Numbered from the stretch's first letter, positions 1 to 12,122 are shown. The stretch is DNA of 64,000 bases from Lithospermum erythrorhizon (GCA_019722365.1 JADFUC010001895.1:930001-994000), one strand, 5' to 3'. Program-made: numbers and translations. Notes: a model not told the origin generated them from the letters alone.

Positions 1-2
1 CT

Positions 3-1592
3 GGTTATTCTCAGAATGGACTAGCTAAAGAGGTGGCGTTGTTATTTGATGATATGGTTGATTCTGGGGTTAAGCCTAATGAGAAGACATGGGTTTCTGT
101 TATATCTGCTTGTTCATTGCGAGGAGATCCTGCACTTGCCAAGTCACTGGAAACAATGATTAATGACAAGCAAATTCGTTTGAATGTTTTCATCAAGAGT
201 GCCCTTCTTGACATGCATGCAAAATGTGGGAATATTATGATGGCTAAAAAGATATTTGATGAGTTGGGGGAGAGTAATAATTTGGTTTCGTGGAACGCGA
301 TGATTTCTGCATATGCCAGGATAGGTGACTTAACTTCAGCTAAAGAGCTCTTTGATCAAATGCCTGACAAGAATGATATCGTCTCCTGGAACTCCATGAT
401 TGCTGGTTATGCTCAGAATGGGCAATCAGCTGCGGCTATTGAGCTTTTTAAGGAAATGGCAAAGAATAGGTTAGTAACGCCAGATGAAGTTACTGCGATC
501 AGTGTATTGTCAGCTTGTGGTCATTTAGGGGCTCTGGGATTAGGCAATGAGGTGATTAGATATTTAAGGGAAAGCCAGATTGAGTTTAGCAGGTCGATAT
601 ACAATGCCTTGATTTTCATGTACTCCAAGTGTGGAAGCATGAAAGATGCTGAAAATATTTTCTATGAAATGAAAAGCAGGGATGTGATCTCCTATAACAC
701 TTTGATCACAGGTTTTGCAACCTATGGAAATGGAAAAAAAGCTGTCAAACTATTATGGAAGATGGATCAAGAAGGTGTCTCACCTGACCGAATAACATTC
801 ATTGGTGTTCTTACAGCGTGCAGTCATGCAGGACTTTCAAGAGAAGGCCGTAAGGTATTTAAATCGATCCAAAATCCAGACATTGATCACTATGCATGCA
901 TGGTGGATTTATTGGGTCGCGTTGGAGAACTAGATGAAGCAAAATATCTGATTGAGAGTATGCCTATGGCTCCTCATGCAGGAGTTTATGGTTCATTACT
1001 GAGTGCCAGCAGAACTTACAAAAGAATTGACCTTGGAGAATTTGCTGCTACCAAACTCTTTGAGCTCGAGCCTGACAATTCGGGCAACTATGTGCTACTC
1101 TCTAACATATATGCTTCAGAGGGAAGATGGAAGGATGTTGAGACGATCAGGGGATTGATGAAGACCCATAGAGTGAAGAAGACAGGGGCATGGAGTTCGG
1201 TCGAATATAAAGGCAAGATGCACAAGTTTATAGTAGGAGACCGATCACATGAACGATCAGGTGATATCTACCAGATTCTGAAAGAACTAATGAAGAAAAT
1301 GCAGGATGCTGGATACATAGCTGATAAAGGCGCGGTATTGAGAGATGTCGAGGAGGAAGAGAAAGAAGAAATGGTTGGAGTACATAGTGAAAAGTTGGCT
1401 ATTGCATTTGCTTTACTTGTTTCTGAACCTGGTGGAGTAATTCGAGTAGTAAAGAACCTGAGAGTTTGCTCCGACTGCCACACAGCTATCAAGATAATTT
1501 CAAGACTGGAAAATAGGGAGATCATTGTGAGGGATAATAATAGGTTCCATACATTTCACCATGGTATTTGTTCTTGCAATGACTTTTGGTAA
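3..1592 (+). CDS. PPR protein, PLS class with E/E+ and DYW domains (5' partial)
   Basis: This is an organelle RNA-editing factor of the pentatricopeptide-repeat type. The frame is already open at base 3 and no start is visible, so the N-terminus lies outside the window. Repeated PPR motifs fill the first two thirds (for example VSWNAMISAYARIGDL and DIVSWNSMIAGYAQNG), alternating in the long/short pattern of the PLS class. An E/E+ region follows, then a C-terminal DYW cytidine-deaminase domain with the zinc-site signatures HSEK and CSDC. The last three residues are DFW rather than the usual DYW. No intron is visible, as is common for PPR genes. The editing site and the target organelle cannot be deduced. 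Family assignment is secure; the ortholog is not identified. Confidence 0.93.
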   Translation, partial: GYSQNGLAKEVALLFDDMVDSGVKPNEKTWVSVISACSLRGDPALAKSLETMINDKQIRLNVFIKSALLDMHAKCGNIMMAKKIFDELGESNNLVSWNAMISAYARIGDLTSAKELFDQMPDKNDIVSWNSMIAGYAQNGQSAAAIELFKEMAKNRLVTPDEVTAISVLSACGHLGALGLGNEVIRYLRESQIEFSRSIYNALIFMYSKCGSMKDAENIFYEMKSRDVISYNTLITGFATYGNGKKAVKLLWKMDQEGVSPDRITFIGVLTACSHAGLSREGRKVFKSIQNPDIDHYACMVDLLGRVGELDEAKYLIESMPMAPHAGVYGSLLSASRTYKRIDLGEFAATKLFELEPDNSGNYVLLSNIYASEGRWKDVETIRGLMKTHRVKKTGAWSSVEYKGKMHKFIVGDRSHERSGDIYQILKELMKKMQDAGYIADKGAVLRDVEEEEKEEMVGVHSEKLAIAFALLVSEPGGVIRVVKNLRVCSDCHTAIKIISRLENREIIVRDNNRFHTFHHGICSCNDFW

Positions 1593-1920
1593 CTATTACA
1601 TGTTTGCTCCACTAAAGCTTTGAGTAATAACACCAACCTGTTCAAAAAAATCGATCAAATGTCGCCCAGGAATGCACTTGTGCTCTTGTGACTTCAGAGT
1701 GTGAAAGAAGAAACGAGGAAGTATTATATCAGATACTTTGAATGCAATTCCAAAGGACCGAATAAGAAACACAAAGTTCATTAGCGAAACCCAATTAACA
1801 AACATTATAGCAGAAACCTCCAAAAATAATTAACTCTAAGTCTTCAAAAAAAATGGCTGATAAAATTAAACTAAAATGTTCTAGATCCTTGAGCCATCAT
1901 CATCTTGATTGGCTGCCATT

Positions 1921-4382
1921 TCAACCGGTAATACCAAACTTCAGTCTTTCGTTGCAGCCAGGGCATAATTTATAATGCTTGATATGCTCTGCTTTTGCTA
2001 GTGGATTCATTTGCCGTGGAACCATCTCTCGATATATATATCACAGCATGTCCAAATTCATCAGTACTAATTAACCTCTACATGCTCCACATAGTGTCCC
2101 TCCCTGATCATCCTCATCTTCCTCCTCCTTTCCACTCTCATCTTCTTCTTTAGGTGCAGACACCTTTGCTGGCTTTCATCACCTGGGACTCAACCATCAT
2201 GCCGTGTTGAAAATTGAGTGTTAGCATGGAATTTACACTGCTAAAACTGCCAAAAAAATTAACAATGAACCAGTAACATGTTCAAATTGGTAATGACATT
2301 CAACTGATTAAGATAATTCGAAATGGAGTAGTTATTACTGTTTTGTTGCTTGATTTGTGTTTGCTGTTGTTATGTGTGCTATTCTGCTCCTTTGGCTGCT
2401 TAATCGTTCCACTAACAACTTCAAACACAGTGGGGAGATCATTTATCATCTGGAATAATCTCTTCCTAGATAACCAGTGCAAAGAAGTATGGCCATTAAA
2501 AAATTAAACATGAACCGGCTATAAAATCGAGCCATACACAGAGAGGGAGGACATGAGAAGTGACAAGTGACAACGACTTAAAATCCAGGATCAGAAACTT
2601 ATTACCTCTCACTTTTACCAAAGCCAAAGCGAGCACCAAAGTAAAATGCAACAGAAAGCAACCAACCAGCTGAACATGTAATGTACCAAGAGATAAATCC
2701 TTCTCCTGCATTCCATCCCTAGCAAAATTTATACCCAGAGCTGGCTCTGGAAGTTCAGGTGGCACCTCCTATAGGTAGGTTTATAGAGACACAAATTCTC
2801 CTTCTCTGGAAAAAAGTTGGATTTGAAACATTATAGTTATGTGGATAAATAGTCAACGAATAAGACATAAACAAACGTGAGACTTCTATATAGAACTAAT
2901 ATAATTCCGATATTATTCTAAATATCAGGTATAACTAATCTTCCAGGATAACACATCAGTCTTCAGAATATGTAAATATGGGGTAAAATCAACAGTATGT
3001 ACAAGTACTCCACCCGATAAAAGGCAGAGGTTTGGACCTGTTAGACACCAACATCTACCAGTTTAGAAATAAGAACACTGTTATCTATCCCCACAAGCAC
3101 ATAATCAGATTAGACCATAATCAACAATTACCTTCAGAGTTTCTTATAAAACTGGTAGCCACTAAATCTTAGAAAGTTATTGGGCAGGAAAAAGAAAATG
3201 TTGCCTGTATGTAAATATCGCCACTCAGTGTAAATACGAGTAATAGGTGGATGTTGTTAGTTTTCCTTTTCTTGTTACCAAACACAAATTGACATCTAAA
3301 TTGAAAAACGATACTAGTTGGATGAAAAACTTAGCATTTTCAATCACAAATGGTCAAGTTTTTAATGCAACATAGCATTCCGGGCAGAACAAAAAATGAT
3401 CAACCAATTCAACACTCTGGACACAAAAACAACAAAGTTAAGGCTCTGTCCGACAATTACTCTCCTGATTCTGTCTCAAAACAATAACAAATGGAAGAAT
3501 GAATATCAATCGATTGATAAACTGTCCAGCTAATATTGACCCATTATCTCAGATAGACAACAAGTTTGTGTTCAAGTAGGACAATTAATGATGAAAACAC
3601 CAAACTGTTAAAATTTAAGGTCACTACAATATAAGCTAACAAAGCAAAGAAAAAACATATACATGTTTTAAAGAACAAAAAAAGTGGAATAACAACTCAC
3701 CAGGATCGCATTGCTGAAAGAACCTGTCAACATCTACAGAAATTGAGAGAAGAGTAAAAGTTAGATTCAGCAAATTCACCTCATAACAGGCAGCAAACAC
3801 GATTAAGGTTAACAATTAAACCCACACAAAACATAAACAACAAGTTTAATTATTTCTTAATTTTGCAAAACATGAACCACTAAGGTTAGCCTAGTAGCTA
3901 GAAGTATTACTCGCAATAACGAGACCAAGTTCCAATCCTTACAATGACAAAGACCGAATTTTATTTAAAAATGCTAATTCTGGAAAACATGAACTAGTAA
4001 GGTTAGCCTAGTCACCACATGTATTACTATGGATAACGAGACCAAGTTCCAATCTTCATAAAGACAAAGACCGAATTTTTATTTAAAAATAGTAATTCTC
4101 CAAAACATGAACTACTAAGCTTAGTCTAGTGGCCACATGGATAATTCCAATCTTTACAAATCTTTACAATGACAAAGACCGAATTTTTATATAAAAAAAA
4201 ATCTAAATTTGCAAACTATCCAGTCAATTATCAATAAAAATAAATAAAATTTAAAGGGCAACAAGATAAAGATAAAAATCGATACCAGTAGTGAGAGCTT
4301 TAATTAATCCAGCACGGCGTCCCTTAAAATCGTCAAAAACTTCTTCTACAGTTCGTGGTAACGGATTTGGAATACCTTCCAT
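1921..4382 (-). pseudogene. Alfin-like (AL) PHD-finger gene, degenerate
   Basis: Exon 1 (4286-4382) encodes [20 protein letters not shown] and exon 2 (3701-3733) encodes DVDRFFQQCDP, both classic Alfin-like starts. Alfin-like proteins are nuclear readers of H3K4me3. Exon 3 (2606-2805) opens with EKENLCLY, then loses the GLPNETWEVNLP stretch and shifts frame. It resumes at [20 protein letters not shown] and shifts again where the family has the WLSLVAVHSD segment. Exon 4 (2339-2465) keeps [19 protein letters not shown]. The PHD exon (about 1921-2187) shows LCGACRG, DEFG and AEHIKHYKLCPGCN, but several zinc-binding cysteines are gone and the central WICCDICEKW-like part is scrambled. Introns remain, so this is a decayed duplicate and not a retrocopy. 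Splice signals of exons 1-4 are still recognisable. It cannot encode a normal Alfin-like protein. Confidence 0.88.
3864..4212 (+). repeat. Three tandem copies of a ~117-bp SINE-like unit
   Basis: Three head-to-tail copies begin at about 3867, 3984 and 4102, each at the phrase AAAACATGAAC. Each contains TTAGCCTAGT-like and AGTTCCAATC-like boxes followed by GACAAAGACCGAATTTT and an A-rich stretch. TAGCCTAGTAG in copy 1 fits the Pol III A-box consensus TRGYNNANNNG, and TTCCAATC resembles a B box. Copy 3 has lost part of the box-B region. The array lies in intron 1 of the Alfin-like pseudogene. Its identity as a SINE is an inference. Confidence 0.6.
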
Positions 4383-4945
4383 TGATGCAAATTAAAAACT
4401 AAGTAAGTTTGAATTATTAAGGTTTAATTAAGTGGATTAGGGGTTTGTTAAGCTAGGGTTTGTTCTTCATACTCAACCAAATTTCACATGTATTGAGACA
4501 ATTGAAGTTTAATATGGAAATTAATCCAAAATAGGAAGTAGAATAAGTTTTTTAGAGATTACAAACAATTAATTAAACATTCATAAAAAGGTAATTAATT
4601 GTGTGAGGATATAGAAACTCAGAGACCATAACTGCAGAAGAGACCAAGTGAGTAAGTGAAACTTTGAAAGAAAATGATTGAGCAACTTGTTGATATGATA
4701 TTGGATAGTAATTAAGTTTATTAAATTACTGTTTATTTATAATTTATCGAAATTGAATTCGATTCCAACATGATTAATTGACTTTAGTTCGACTTGATAG
4801 AATTAAACGGAATGAGAATTAAGCTCGGACTCGAATCAACTTATCAGATTCATAAGCGCTTTTTTGATATCTCCTCAATTCACCGCTTCTGCTTTATCAA
4901 TCATTACAGCTTTCAAAGATTTCACCTTCAAGTCTAACTAAGGTA

Positions 4946-5252
4946 CTCCATATATATTCTTTAAAACATGTCCTTTGTTTATTCACTATTATCCTAAATT
5001 TGTTATTACTCACTTTACATCAATATAATTGATTGTTTAGACTACTAAACGTGCATTATTTGAATGTATGCAAATTTTCTCTTTTGTCCTAATCAATTAG
5101 AGCTAATCATTACATTTTAAGATGATAATTGGAAATCTATAGGGATAAAAGTGTAAAGATAATGAAAAAGTATCAATTTTGTTCAAAATAATCAAGTATT
5201 TTGAAACAAATACAGTTTGTATGAACAATCGATTATATTGATATAGAGGGAG
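4946..5252. mobile_element. Possible Stowaway-like MITE
   Basis: The segment begins CTCCATATA after TA (4944-4945) and ends ATAGAGGGAG before TA (5253-5254), so the ends are roughly inverted and flanked by a TA dinucleotide. An internal pair (ATCAATATAATTGATTG near 5020 and its diverged reverse complement near 5225-5245) adds to the hairpin character. It is AT-rich, has no coding potential, and sits upstream of the histidinol dehydrogenase start. The terminal repeats are imperfect, so the call is tentative. Confidence 0.35.
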
Positions 5253-5459
5253 TATAATGCAAATGGGATGGTGGGGCTTCACTTGAATAACTTCCATTGG
5301 ATTCCTTTGTGGATTATAGATTGTATAGATCATGTGAAACTGTGAAAGTCAATTGGAATAAAGACTATCCAGAGACTGTGTTGTGGAAGCATTTTTAGCT
5401 GTGGTTAACTATATACTGTTGATTGTATTGTAATCATAATGATGATGAAGGTGGTCGGT

Positions 5460-8400
5460 ATGGATTGTAGACTACTCTCATTGAAGTGGAGCATTGGTTC
5501 TGCCAGTAGTTTTCGAGGGAGTGGTGCTCCACATTTTGGGATCACGTCTTCCTATTTGACGAGAGGTATTCCAATGAAGTATGTTTGAGTTAAGGAAATA
5601 GCATTTATTTTGAGATAATGTGTCACTATGTTGTTAAACTTAGTCGAGTAGGCACCTTATGAGTTGATGTGGAATGTTATATTGTACTTCTTGTATTGTT
5701 CAAGGTACAATAATTAAATAATTTGGAAATTCTACCACACATGAAGTTATGAACAAAAGCAATGTCGTAAAGCATATCACTTGTCTACGATAGAGCAACT
5801 CAAATCGAACATGGAAGACATAATTAAGATGCTAATCTCTTGAACTTCTTTTTAGTGTTGTAAATTGTTAGTACTTATGGGAGAGGTGAGAAGGAGAGGT
5901 ACTACAAGTACATTTTAGAACATATATTGAGTATGATAAAGTATCTGAACTTTATAACTTATTCATCTTGGTCCTCTTATATTGTAATTTTTCAATTTTT
6001 TTTTTAAATTATACTTCCTCTTATATTGTAATTTTTCAATTTTTAAAAAATTATACTTCTTCACTTCATAGGCATTGCAGGGTCATTTTATAAAGCAGTT
6101 AATTGTTCAATGAAGTCTTATAAACTCTCTGAGCTTTCTATGAATGAGGTTAATAACCTGAAAGCTCGTCCTCGGATTGATTTCACTTCTATTTTCAGCA
6201 CGGTAAACCTTTACTCTACCTATTACTACAGAGTTTCATGGTCATTATAAAATGACTTTCTATCAAGAGTTGCAGTATGTTGACACTAATGTTGTATCAG
6301 GTTCAACCTATTGTGGATGATGTACGAAGTCGAGGTGATACAGCAGTGACAGAGTCTGTGCTTCTTCTACTCCTGCTATTGTTTTTTTCCTTTCTCGTGG
6401 CTCCATATTTTGTGATGGAGTGTTTGTTCTCCCCCTTGAGAACTTTAGACTGTGTGAATGACTTTTGATCTAAAAATGTGATCTTTATACATATGGATTT
6501 TCTGAATCATAAAAAATGAAAACATATTTTTGATACATAATAATTAACAAAGTAGGTATCTAAATCCTTCATAAAATTCAGTTTAGATGTCTTTCTAGAA
6601 ACTAAAAAGACATATTTTTTGTATTTATATTCCCACCCTTTCTTCGTTATATCTGTTCTGGGTTTCAATCTTTTATTGGATGGGATTCACATTCAGTCTT
6701 GCATTTGGTTGAATGTATTGAAATGGCATTTTTTTACCTTTCAGCTATACGTTGCGATTTGACAAAGTTGAATTGGATGAGATTGTTGTAGTTGTCAGTG
6801 AGCTTCCAGAACCAGAGGTATGCTCTTTATGTATGGTAGAAACATCATCAGTATCCAAAGATTTCTAATTTCTGCAACTTCCCCTTATAAAAAAGAATCG
6901 CTCCTTCATCCTTCCTCTGCCTTTCTCTTTCCTCGGTCTCTATGTATAGGCTATTGCCATTTTTTAAGTTACAATTTGATCTATGTAATACTAACAATAT
7001 GGTATGCTTGGTTGGCTGGTCAGCTTGAGCCTGCTGTCAGAGAGGCATTTGATGTCGCATATGGCAATATATATGCATTTCATGCTGCTCAAAAGCCTGT
7101 TGAAAAGATCGTTGAAAACATGAAAGTGAGCTCTGAGCAGAATTATTGGGACTTCTGAGAATTTTTTATATAAAATATGTCATCCCTATTATATCATCCC
7201 ACGTTCCCCCATTTTTTAGGGTGTTCGATGCAAAAGAGTGGCAAGGGGCATCTCTTCTGTTGGCCTGTATGTCCCTGGGGGAACTGCTGTTTTACCTTCA
7301 ACAGCTCTGATGCTTTCAGTTGTAAGTTGATTCATTTCGGAATCACCTCTTATACTAATTATTTAATCTTCATATGTTGTCCTTTCTCTCATAATCAATG
7401 ACTAATTCACTATAGTTATCGTATTGACATATAATCTTTCCCATATCCAGCCTGCCCAGATAGCTGGTTGCAAAACTATTGTCCTTGCAACTCCTCCCGC
7501 CAAAGATGGAAGTATATGCAAGGTACATGGTCTGACTTAGAGCGATCCGTTCTGAAGTTTGGTGTTGTCAGAATTCAGAAATAATTTTATCCGTGTCCTA
7601 CCCCTTCCCTGTCTAGAATCTGGATTATATATTATTATGGTGTTCTATAATGCCCATCGCAGGAGGTTTTATACTGTGCTAAGAAAGCTGGTGTCACACA
7701 CGTCCTGAAAGCAGGAGGGGCCCAGGTGTGATGAATATATGCCACGTTCACATTTGGCATAGCTTGGGGTTTAAATCTCATTTCCTTTATATTTTGTAGG
7801 CAATATCTGCAATGGCTTGGGGAACTGAATCTTGTCCTAAGGTAGTTAATGAATATTTTCAGCCATCTAAATTTTTCATATCTCGCATTGGCTGTCTTCT
7901 TGTTATTAATTTAACTTTTCTTGGACAATAATCATGGCATTCGTGCGTGTATAGTTAGGTGCATGGTCTTTCTGTTACAATAATTGGAACAGTGTAGCAT
8001 GTATGAAGAAAATGAATCCACTGCTTATTTACTAGGATGAGAAAACTTGATAGCCAGTTGACATCTAGATACTTCAAATTCTACCTACATTCATTTTGTT
8101 CTCTTCTTCTCATTTTTCATTAAGGGGTACTAAAAAATTGCAGATAGTTTATTTAATTTTTTTCTGAAGAACTTGGCAACACTTGTTGAAAGCTGGGCAT
8201 CATTCATTATTAAGAACTTCTTGTACATGCTATTTTTTATGTCAGGTTGATAAGATTTATGGACCTGGAAACCAGTATGTCACGGCTGCAAAAATGATTC
8301 TCCAAGTAAATATTTTCCTTGTGCTGTACATAGTTGAACCAATCTTGAACTAGCAGTTTCATGCATTTCTACTGTTAACTGATTTCTCAACAGAACAGTG

Positions 8401-10178
8401 AAGCTATGGTTTCAATTGACATGCCTGCTGGACCTTCAGAAGTTCTTGTCATAGCTGATGAATATGCCAGTCCTGTGCATGTAGCTGCAGATTTGCTTTC
8501 TCAGGTTTTTAGTAAATTTCTCTCAAATCTCTTCCAACTGCAATTCATGTATGAAAACTATAGAGTATCTCTGAAAGTTGTAGTAGTGACTGATGGATAG
8601 GTACAATAAGATGCACAAGATTATGTAGAAGTGAATTTTAATGGTAACATGGTTTTATTGAAATTTTGGGGTCATCCTCAAGGCATTCCTTAAATTTCTA
8701 AGTGGTTCTAAAAATATGTTATAAAATTGGATGTGTTTATCATAGTTCTTCTATTTCAGGCAGAGCACGGTCCTGATAGTCAAGTTGTTCTGGTAATTGC
8801 TGGAGATGGTGTGGATCTAAATGCCATTTCAGAAGAAATCAACAAGCAATGTCAAAGCCTTCCACGTGGGGAGTTTGCTTCAAAAGCATTGGGCCACAGT
8901 TTCACAGTGTTTGCACGAGATATGCTTGAGGTTTGCTCCCAAATCTTTTTGTTTCTTTTCTTACCGACAAATCAAATGATGACTCTCATATTCAATGAAG
9001 AAAAGGCAGATCTGAAATGAATACATTTTTCTGCTATATTTACCTACATATTCGATATTGGATATCTGATTCTGGGAATAACTGCCCAGCAATGCACAAA
9101 TAGATGCCTCTTCTATTCCGTACATATTTGGATTGTTCAGAATGAATGCTAAATGAAAACAAATAAACTAAGTTGTTGCCTAATTCGTTAAGTTTGTGAA
9201 AAATGTAGTTGGCCTGCCCTGAAAATGACTTAGTTCTGCTGGATGTGTTGAAATCACATCTTTTAGATCTCTAATAAGTTTTAGTCTCTCTTTTAGATCT
9301 AGACTTAGTTCTGTCTTTTCAAAAGTCAAAACTAGATCTTCTAATTGATACATCATGAGACTAAAATTACGGTGGTAAAACAACCTGATATTATGGTGGT
9401 AAAACAACCTTATCAGGTTGTAATTTGCTTAACATGATTTGATTTATTTTTGTGCTGGTCTACCATCTTGTTTCTCTACAGCATCAGTATGTTGATTATT
9501 ATAGTGTTATAATGTTACCTTGAGAATATCTTGGTTAACTTTTACAGGCAATCAGTTTCTCAAATATGTATGCTCCTGAACATCTTATAGTCAATGTAAA
9601 AGATGCAGAAAAGTGGGAAAGTTTTATTGAGAATGCAGGTGATTCTTCCTTCTTTTCTGTGATTTTTGTTCCGACTTCTGCTATAATATTTTTGTTATTT
9701 ATTGTAAATTCTACAACTATTACTCCATATGTCAGGGGCTCAGGGCAGCCCATCCAGTCAAAACGGATGCACTTATTTCCCACCTATCATCTTGTTTTCA
9801 TGATTATGATAATCTGTCTCTTCAAATCAAATTTACTTTTGACTTCCTTTCTGGTAATAGTTGGTTTGATTAAAATTGCCTTGTATAGGTTCCGTCTTCA
9901 TGGGACAGTGGACTCCTGAGAGTGTTGGCGATTATGCAAGTGGAACAAACCATGTCCTTCCAACTTATGGTTATGCTCGGATGTATGGTGGGGTATCTCT
10001 AGACTCCTTCCTCAAGTATATTACTGTCCAGACTCTGACAGAAGAAGGGTTGAGAAAACTCGGTCCATATGTAGAAACAATGGCTGAAGTTGAGGGATTG
10101 GACGCTCACAAAAGAGCTGTAACTCTTCGACTCCAGGATATTGAGGCGAGGAGACAAAATTCGTCTTCTTTAAAATGA
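5460..10178 (+). CDS. HISN8: Histidinol dehydrogenase, chloroplastic
   Basis: This enzyme oxidises L-histidinol to L-histidine in two NAD-dependent steps, the last of histidine synthesis, in plastids. Exons: 5460-5565, 6081-6202, 6301-6353, 6745-6817, 7024-7125, 7220-7321, 7451-7522, 7663-7725, 7800-7841, 8246-8305, 8394-8504, 8760-8930, 9548-9638 and 9889-10178. Phases agree and give about 485 residues, the usual plant length. The zinc ligands expected from bacterial HisD are present: Q and H in DLLSQAEHG, D in [11 protein letters not shown] and H in EGLDAHKRA. The catalytic pair is the EH of MYAPEHLIV. The first ~35-50 residues are Ser/Arg/Lys-rich and lack acids, as in a transit peptide. 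An exon-1 end at 5565 was chosen because the other GT at 5579 leads to a stop in exon 2. The gene looks intact. Confidence 0.95.
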
Positions 10179-10769
10179 GATGAGATATTCTGTATCCGTT
10201 TCATGATTCTGTTGTATTGTTAGTGATGGGAAAAGGAGGAGTGGTTGACTAAAGGTTCCTTCAGAATATTTACATTTGGGGTATCTTTTGTAAAACCACT
10301 CTGAGTCTCTGAAGCTTGGCCAGCTTACGGAATGCATTCTTGATTGCACTATTTTACAAGTTTTTTAAACAAAATACCACTATACAGTTTTCTGTTGAAT
10401 TTGCTGGTCGTTGACTTTTGGTCCTCCAGATGCTAGAATATTTACTCTCCTCGAGCGTAAAAAACGGCGAAGCGCAATGATCAATGGCAAATCATGTGTT
10501 CAAGAAAAATGCCACAAGCCCTCTACACTACCATGAATAACATCATACCTCATAATGAATTTTTCAAATCAAAATTTACGAGTCCAATCGAATTTTTAGG
10601 TTATTTTACCATTCTAGTTGCACTATCATCAATTCTTGTTCTGTATTAAATACCTTTCAGTGCTTCTTTCATTTTTCTATTTATTCTCTCCAATCCCCAA
10701 ACCACATCACACTAGTTTTGTTAATCCTCATTAGTACAAGCTTAGTTTCCATAGTCAATTTGGAGAAAA
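10179..10769. other. Intergenic: HISN8 3' flank and methyltransferase promoter
   Basis: The first ~250 bases are the likely 3' untranslated region of the histidinol dehydrogenase gene. The rest is the upstream region of the next gene. I see no other gene or repeat. Confidence 0.5.
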
Positions 10770-12122
10770 ATGGGTGGTGTTGATGATGAATACCTCCCAA
10801 GAAAACCACACTGCCCACATAACCAAACCAAGTACAAGCTCAAAATACTTGTACTGATAATATGCACCAATCTTCTTACCTTTTACTTCTTCTCTGATCC
10901 TAGTAACAGCTTGCTTTCTATTTCTAAACACACACAGAATGTTAGTCTTTCTGGATCGGATTACAATTCTCTTGTGGATGAGTTCAACGCCACTCGACGT
11001 GAACTTTCAGCCAGTCGAGCACAAGCCATAGAATTGGAACAGAAACTAAGGTCTAATAACAAGCTAGTCGAAACACTGCTCCTCGAGCTCTCTAAACTAA
11101 ATCAGGCTATCAACCAGACAAGTGAGAATACAAAGTCAAGTTATGATGATATTCATGATGATTTATCTAATGAGGCTAGACTTTCTATAAGTCCTCAGAA
11201 GCTCCCGCTGGGATTTGCCCCAAGGTTTGGATCGGATGAGTTGTATCCACCTGTAGGGGGAGCTTGTTTTAAGTACAAAGATGAGCTTGAGAAATACATG
11301 TCCTATAATGTTGGAGAAGAATGTCCAATGGATGATGGTTTTGCACAGAAGTTTATGCTGCAAGGGTGTGAACCGCTACCTAGAAGGCGGTGTCATCCTA
11401 AATCGCCTGTAGGATATGTTGGACCAAATCCATTGCCAGACAGTCTATGGATGACACCACCTGATACAAGTATCATCTGGGATCCTTATCCTTGCAAGAA
11501 TTATACCTGCCTTGTAGAGAGGAAAAAACAAAAGGCTTTCTATGATTGTAAAGATTGCTTTGATTTACAAGGCAGAGAGAAATCCAGGTGGCTCTACGAC
11601 AATGGTGCCCTTGATTGGGGGATCGATAATGTCCTGAGTGTGAAACCTCGAGGCACCATTCGAATAGGCCTCGATATAGGTGGCGGGTCAGGCACATTTG
11701 CTGCAAGAATGAAGGAAAAAAACATAACCATCATCACAACTTCAATGAACTTTGATGCTCCCTTCAACAGCTTCATTGCATCAAGGGGATTGATTCCAAT
11801 GCACATGAGTGTCTTTCATAGGCTTCCTTTCTTCGAAAACACACTCGATATTGTGCATTCCATGCATGTTCTGAGCAATTGGATGCCTGAATTCATGCTG
11901 GAGTTTACTCTATATGATATATATAGAGTGTTGAGGCCTGGAGGATTGTTCTGGCTAGACAGATTCTTTTGCCTCGGCTCGCAGCTGAATTCGACTTATG
12001 TGCCTATGATAGATAATGTTGGATTCAAGAAACTGAGATGGTATACTGGGATGAAGACTGACAAAGGGATAGATAGAAATGAGTGGTATTTCTCTGCTCT
12101 ACTAGAGAAGCCAACAACCTGA
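10770..12122 (+). CDS. Membrane-anchored SAM-dependent methyltransferase-like protein
   Basis: A single-exon gene of 450 residues, starting at an ATG in good context (AGAAAAATGG). A basic N-terminus is followed by one membrane segment at about residues 23-42 (KILVLIICTNLLTFYFF), suggesting a type II Golgi or endomembrane protein. A short coiled coil at about 70-115 leads to a Cys-containing stalk. The C-terminal half is a Rossmann methyltransferase fold with the SAM-binding motif IGLDIGGGSGTFAARM near residues 298-313 and a later VLRPGGLFWLDRFF motif. It matches the plant family related to putative pectin methyltransferases (DUF248-like, At1g29790/At3g05390 type). The substrate is unknown. 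No lesions are seen. Confidence 0.85.
   Translation: MGGVDDEYLPRKPHCPHNQTKYKLKILVLIICTNLLTFYFFSDPSNSLLSISKHTQNVSLSGSDYNSLVDEFNATRRELSASRAQAIELEQKLRSNNKLVETLLLELSKLNQAINQTSENTKSSYDDIHDDLSNEARLSISPQKLPLGFAPRFGSDELYPPVGGACFKYKDELEKYMSYNVGEECPMDDGFAQKFMLQGCEPLPRRRCHPKSPVGYVGPNPLPDSLWMTPPDTSIIWDPYPCKNYTCLVERKKQKAFYDCKDCFDLQGREKSRWLYDNGALDWGIDNVLSVKPRGTIRIGLDIGGGSGTFAARMKEKNITIITTSMNFDAPFNSFIASRGLIPMHMSVFHRLPFFENTLDIVHSMHVLSNWMPEFMLEFTLYDIYRVLRPGGLFWLDRFFCLGSQLNSTYVPMIDNVGFKKLRWYTGMKTDKGIDRNEWYFSALLEKPTT

Noticed and set aside
5579..5580. GT at 5579 as the HISN8 exon 1 donor
   Set aside because: Joining it to exon 2 at 6081 gives a stop within a few codons, whereas the GT at 5566 keeps the frame open into the conserved region.
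9566..9919. 117-residue frame running through a HISN8 intron
   Set aside because: The conserved part is exon 13; the rest is translated intron. Exon 14 resumes after a proper acceptor at 9888.
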